Source: Microdochium bolleyi
Taxonomy: Eukaryota; Ascomycota; Sordariomycetes; Xylariales; Microdochiaceae
Length of the DNA stretch: 64,000 nt
Direction: 5' to 3'
Assembly (NCBI GenBank): GCA_001566295.1
Contig: KQ964251.1
Span: forward strand, 1,121,838 to 1,185,837
Part shown: positions 59,440 through 64,000 of the stretch, in pieces
Position numbering within the stretch: the first letter of the stretch is position 1
How the letters are laid out: every line of letters begins with the position of its first letter
Position numbers and translations under genes: made by a program
The notes under the pieces: generated by a model
What the model saw: only the letters and a program-made list of their open reading frames with translations
What the model was told of the DNA's origin: nothing
Database searches by the model: none

Positions 59440-60548
59440 GGCAGTATATCTGGATGCCTATAACCCTGTAGGATGTCGAAAGGAATGGGTTTGGGCAGCT
59501 GCGTAGACTAGCTTCGCTTGTCAAGGTTGCGCGACGCAGACCAAGTACGATCGGCAGATGAAGGTTCGTAGCTTCGCTAGTGATGCGGCGGTCGTCGCAT
59601 CGCCGGGGCAGGAAAGGCTGAGTGGTGGCTACCTCAGGCGCGAGAGGGCATTCATGCTCATGATCGATGCGGGACGGGATCGCGGTCGGTCGGTCGGGGT
59701 CCTGAGCTGCGCCGGGACGATGTCGAGAAAAGTGGTTTTGGCGAAGCCGAGCTGGAGAAATTATTTTGGCCGCGATGGGTCTCTGCGGAGTCGAGTCATC
59801 GGCGCGGGCGCAAGCGCAGCAGCTCGTGCCCCACCAATCCGCCAAACCTCACAGGAGCCCTGCAAGGGCCGAGGCGGGCGGGGGTTCAGGTTCCAACTGA
59901 GGACTTGTACCTAAGGTACCTTAAGGTAGTCAGCAGGTGGTGGTGCTAGGTAGCGGCCCGCGTCATCAGTCGCAGACAGTGTGCTGCACGACCCTTGCAG
60001 GCTGCGGATGACAAGCTCCATTCCCGCTGCCGCGTGGGCATCTGGAACTCTGTCACCCGGCTCCCAGAGCTTCCTATAGCTTCGCAGCGGTGGCATGTGA
60101 ACCCTCCAGGTCTCTGCAGCCCTTGACTGCCACTACAGTTCCCACGTGTGACCATGGCCGCTGCCTGACGCCGACACCATTGTGATACACCCTGTGTGCC
60201 CTGTGCAGCAAGCTCAGGCCTGTCCTCGCCAACGACCACTCCAACACCGCCCGTGGCCTGCATGCAAAGCAACATCTCACAAGCTTCCCATAGCTGCCAC
60301 AACCAGACGTCTCAAGTCAGATAGCAAAGGCAAAGACCGTAGTCTGTCTCAACGTTCGCCAGGACACTACGTTGCACTAGCCTCCAGCATCTCCAGCGAC
60401 GGCAAAGCTGGCACTGCTCCGGCTCTCGTCGATCGGTAGCTTGCGGAATCCTCGAGCTCCAGTCTCGCAAGCCCACGTCACTCGCCGGTTCTTCTTGGGG
60501 CTCCCTGCCAAGAAGCCTGGTCCTTTGAGTCGATCGAGACGGACGAAC
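59440..60548. other. Divergent promoter interval (RPO31 / DDHD phospholipase)
   Basis: About 1.1 kb that should carry both promoters and leaders. Contains a compound palindrome at 59908-59928. Short frames on both strands (for example 59297-59845 minus) are shadows or leader sequence. Confidence 0.6.
59908..59928. repeat. Compound palindrome TACCTAAGGTA / TACCTTAAGGTA
   Basis: Two overlapping dyads sharing a TACC; the second (59917-59928) is a perfect 12-bp palindrome. Confidence 0.7.
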
Positions 60549-63500
60549 ATGGCTCCCACTAAAGACCGGCCTCCGGGCCAGGACGACGCTGTGGCCAAAC
60601 AGGCGGCCGCAGCGGACAAAAAGCCAGAGAAGTCGTACTTTGCCAGTGCCGTCGAGTCGATGAACCCGTGGGGTGCTAGTAGGAGCAGCACGCCGACTCA
60701 GAAGGACCATCCCACAGTGCCGCCACCGAAGCCGGTCCCCTCTACGACAGCCCCGAAGAACGCCGATGACCACAGTACCAACAACAGTATCTATGGCCGC
60801 AGCTTCAAGAGTTATCCACCAGACTGTCCTCCGTTGAATGTCATGTGGTTCCATGCCATCGATGTAAGCTCTGTGTCACGCCCTCAGAGTCGTTTTTGCT
60901 TGCCACAGGACTAATGCGCGCTTCCATGCTCCAGATACCCAAGAAGAAGCCACAGTTCCTCAAGTCTAAGGAAGAGACCGAGGAGACCAAGACTGGACTA
61001 GCTAAGAAATATGTCGCCTTCTCAAACGACGATGCAAAGTCCATAGAAAATGCTTACCAGAGGCTGCTTGAGGATGTAGAAGCTGGCCGTGTGACCAAGA
61101 AAGGTGGCCATCTCCGCTCTCGATCTCGGCCACAGAACAATCCTAGAAGATCAGACGCGTTTGGGGTCCCTCTAGAGGAGGGTTCAAGTCCTAACGTGAA
61201 GGTACCAGTCCACGAGGACTACCTGTTCGAAGTCGATATCGAGACACGTGAGCTAGCACCAGTCTACTGGCTCGGCCCGATATACGAAGTCCGCCGTGGC
61301 AGCTGGTTCTACCAAGAAGGCGCAGTACTGAGGCCCTGCGAAGAGAATCTCGCGGCTCAACTCGAGGAGGGGTACCTCAAGGTCAAACCCTGGGCATATC
61401 CCACCGGCCGCGGAGCTAGCAGTTCGGGCGCGCAGCAAGATATCACTCCCAAGGCATCTGTCGAGAATCTCAGGGCGGCAGCCAAGGCTCAGGGCGATGG
61501 GGCTGCGAAACCAGCAGCCGCTCCTCCGACACAACCGCACCAGCCACAATCACATAGGCTCTTCGGCACATACATGAACAGTGTTGCCACCTTCCAAGAC
61601 GCCAACACCGCGTGGCTCTCCTCTGAAGGCGTCTTCTCCTGGGTCACTTCGAGTGTATACCAGCGTTTCGCAGGAGGCGGGTACATGAACGGAGTCAAGC
61701 TCGTTCGAGGCTTTGCGGATCCTGGCAAGCCCAAAGAAGAGAAGAAGACCACAACGCCCACAAAAGCCACATTCTCCGAAGAGTCCTCGAGGACAGAGGC
61801 ATCTGCCACGGAGAAAGCCCTCAAGCGGAGGTCTGCGCCGCCATCTTCGGTATCTGGAGCAGATCTGGCGCAGGTCGATGGCAACTCTAGCGGCACAACC
61901 TCCAATGAGACTGGTGGCTCACAAGTCAAAGAAAAACTGTCCTCACTTCTGGACACCACAGACAGTGCTGAAAATCAGGATGAGGAGGTTCGGGAACGAG
62001 AAGAGCAGGAGATCCGCGATGATTACACCGGCCAAGATGGCGAGAAGCAGGGGCGTGAGATCGAGCACTTGGTGTTGGTAACGCATGGCATCGGGCAACG
62101 ATTGTCCTTGAGGTACAGTCATACCCCATTCTTGGACCTTCTCGCCTTGCACTAGACTAACGGATTTTGCTTGCAGGATGGAAAGTGTCAACTTTGTGCA
62201 CGACGTTAATCTGCTACGGAAGACCACGAAATCAGTTTATACACACTCGGCGGACCTGAAGGCGCTGAACGGAGAACCGGAGACTGGGCCAGGTAATTGT
62301 AGAGTTCAGGTTTTGCCCGTTTGCTGGCGACATATGCTGGACTTTCCTAAGCGCAAGGAGAAGAAAGGGGAGCATGACCTGAGTGACGCTTTCACGGAAG
62401 AAGAAGATTGTGAGTACTACGGAATCTTTGAACGTATGTATTGTTCTACGCTACACTTTGCTGACGGAAGAGCGATACAGATCCGTCCCTGGAAGACATC
62501 ACGATCGAAGGGCTCGCTTTCGCGCGCTCTCTCATCTCCGACCTTGCGCTGGACGTCTTACTGTACCAGAGCGCATACCGGGAACAAATCGTCGAGATCG
62601 TGCTAAAGGAGTCCAATCGGATCTACCACCTCTTCAAGCAGCGCAACCCTGGCTTCAAGGGCAAAGTCCATGTGGTCGGGCATAGTCTGGGCTCGGCCAT
62701 AATGTTTGATATCCTCTGCAGACAGAAGGAGCAGAGCCAGGATCCCGAGACCTTACGCAACCCGCTTCGCGTCCTTGCCTCGAGCCGAGACAGCCACAGC
62801 AACAGGCACCGGAGAGAGCTGGCGTTCGATTTTGAGGTAGACGACTTCTACTGCCTCGGCTCGCCGGTCGGCCTGTTCCAGATGCTCAAGGGCCGCACGA
62901 TCGCCGCGCGCAAGCATCCCCACGCCAAGCCTTCGGAGAGCCCTCTGGACCCAGATGCGGACGACCCGTTCCTGCTCGCCGAGCATCAAAGCATGGAGCG
63001 CGTGTCGCCTATCACGGGACTATCTTTCTCGATGTCGTCGCCGAAGGCCGCGCAGCTCTTCAACATTTTTCACCCATCCGACCCGATCGCGTACCGTCTC
63101 GAGCCCCTGATCTCGCCAGCCATGTCGTCCCTCAAGCCGCAGATCCTGCCGTACACCAAGAGGGGTTTCCTCGACGCCGTCGCTCCCCACGGGTTATCCG
63201 GCATCGGCGTAAAAGTTGGCCAGAGCGTGTCCGGGCTCTGGTCGGGCATCACGTCGGGTATAGCCAGCAGCCTGCTGAACCGCAGCCTCGGCTTCACCAA
63301 CGAGGACGTCGCAGCGTTCAACAACGCATCAGGTCAGGCACAACAAGCACAAGCTGCAGCCGCCGCTGCCGCTGCAGCGGCGTCAAGCAACAACCTCCCC
63401 ACACCGTCCCCGGCCGCCGGCACCAACATCGCAGGCTCAGCCACAAACATCATATCGCCTGAGAAGGCGGCGATGGAGGCGGCCTCGCAGAAAGCCGACA

Positions 63501-64000
63501 TGCGCAAGCGCGCACTCGCCCGGCAGGGCAGCAGCATGTCGCCGAGCCTCAGCCGGTCGACTTCCTCGCTCCAGCCATCCACATCATCATCCTCTCAGCA
63601 GGAGGGAGAAGAGGAAGGCACGGAGAGCAATCCGATCCTGATCGACGACGAGCTCGAGACACTGTACGCGCGGTTCCAGAAAAAGCGCGTCGAGGAGCAC
63701 AAGGACAGCATCAGCCGCGCCGACGAGGGGCAGGAGCTCGGCGAGGCGTGGGCCGCCGAGGAGCGGAAGGCGCAGAGGCTCCGACGAGAGGAGCTCAAGG
63801 TCCGCGCACTGAACCGAAACGGGAGAGTGGACTATGCTATTCAAGAGTGAGTTTTGTTCTTCTTCTCTACTTTTCTTTTTGTCTAAAAGGGAGGGGATTT
63901 CTTATCCTTGGTTCATGACTGAAATCATCTTGGCCATGGCTTGTTGCTAACGATTTACGCCATCTCACAGGAGTGCACTCGACTTCAACCCGATCAACAC
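60549..64000 (+). CDS. DDHD-domain phospholipase (PA-PLA1 type), C-terminus cut by window edge
   Basis: Intracellular phospholipase A1-like protein of the DDHD family, probably acting on phosphatidic acid or related lipids at organelle membranes. Exons 60549-60863, 60935-62112, 62177-62409, 62481-63846 and 63971 to the edge; introns GTAAGC..CAG (CTAAT branch), GTACAG..CAG, GTGAGT..CAG and GTGAGT..CAG, all in frame; more than 1030 residues visible. Seen: N-terminal region with SYFASAVESMNPWG; a WWE-like part (PVYWLGPIYEVRRGSWFY); HLVLVTHGIGQRLSLR; GLAFARSLISDLALDVLLYQS; nucleophile elbow GHSLGSAIMFD (GxSxG); then the DDHD domain (FDFEVDDFYCLGSPVGLFQML, FNIFHPSDPIAYRLEPL) interrupted by a low-complexity insert with a poly-Ala run (63353-63382), and RVDYAIQE leading into the last exon. 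The ATG follows upstream in-frame sequence that looks like leader. Shares its promoter interval with RPO31. Confidence 0.93.

Overview
The window is nuclear DNA of a filamentous ascomycete. Genes carry short introns (about 55-150 bp) with GT..AG ends and CTAAC/CTGAC-type branch sites, and the protein set is typical of Pezizomycotina, most likely a Sordariomycete (inference from the families, not a search). I resolve ten protein-coding genes, two of them cut by the window ends, separated by unusually long non-coding intervals. I recognised no rRNA, tRNA, transposon or CRISPR array.

Left flank (1-15 kb), housekeeping: a Ste7/MEK-2-type MAP kinase kinase (minus, C-terminus missing), SPT6 (plus, 4 exons), an Osh3-like oxysterol-binding protein (plus, 3 exons, first intron of the rare GC-AG class) and a TMEM19/DUF92 membrane protein (minus).

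Middle (18-48 kb), a dispersed DHN-melanin locus: a 2190-residue non-reducing polyketide synthase with the order SAT-KS-MAT-PT-ACP-ACP-TE, as in melanin-type tetrahydroxynaphthalene (T4HN) synthases; an AflR-like Zn2Cys6 regulator; a T4HN reductase whose last 11 codons lie in a separate tiny exon; and a regulator with two C2H2 fingers plus a Zn2Cys6 cluster, the arrangement of Cmr1/Pig1 melanin regulators. The expected path is acetyl/malonyl units to T4HN (PKS), then T4HN to scytalone (reductase). I found no scytalone dehydratase, second reductase or laccase here.

Between the PKS and its regulators lies a 5-exon minus-strand gene for a ~2005-residue protein. It has N-terminal C2H2-type fingers, a long fungal-specific middle and a C-terminal nucleoside-phosphorylase (PNP_UDP) domain of the kind found in fungal NLR-like proteins, but no visible NTPase. 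It is the least conventional gene in the window.

Right flank (54.9-64 kb), housekeeping: the largest subunit of RNA polymerase III (minus, uninterrupted) and, divergently, a DDHD-domain phospholipase (plus, 5 exons visible, cut at the window end).

The gaps at 31.7-36.9, 38.1-43.4 and 48.0-54.9 kb hold microsatellites, a poly-G tract, two 10-bp-unit tandem repeats in front of the Cmr1-like gene, and scattered TACCT..AGGTA inverted repeats, but no gene I can support. All splice sites were read by eye from consensus sites, frame and protein continuity; none is backed by transcripts.
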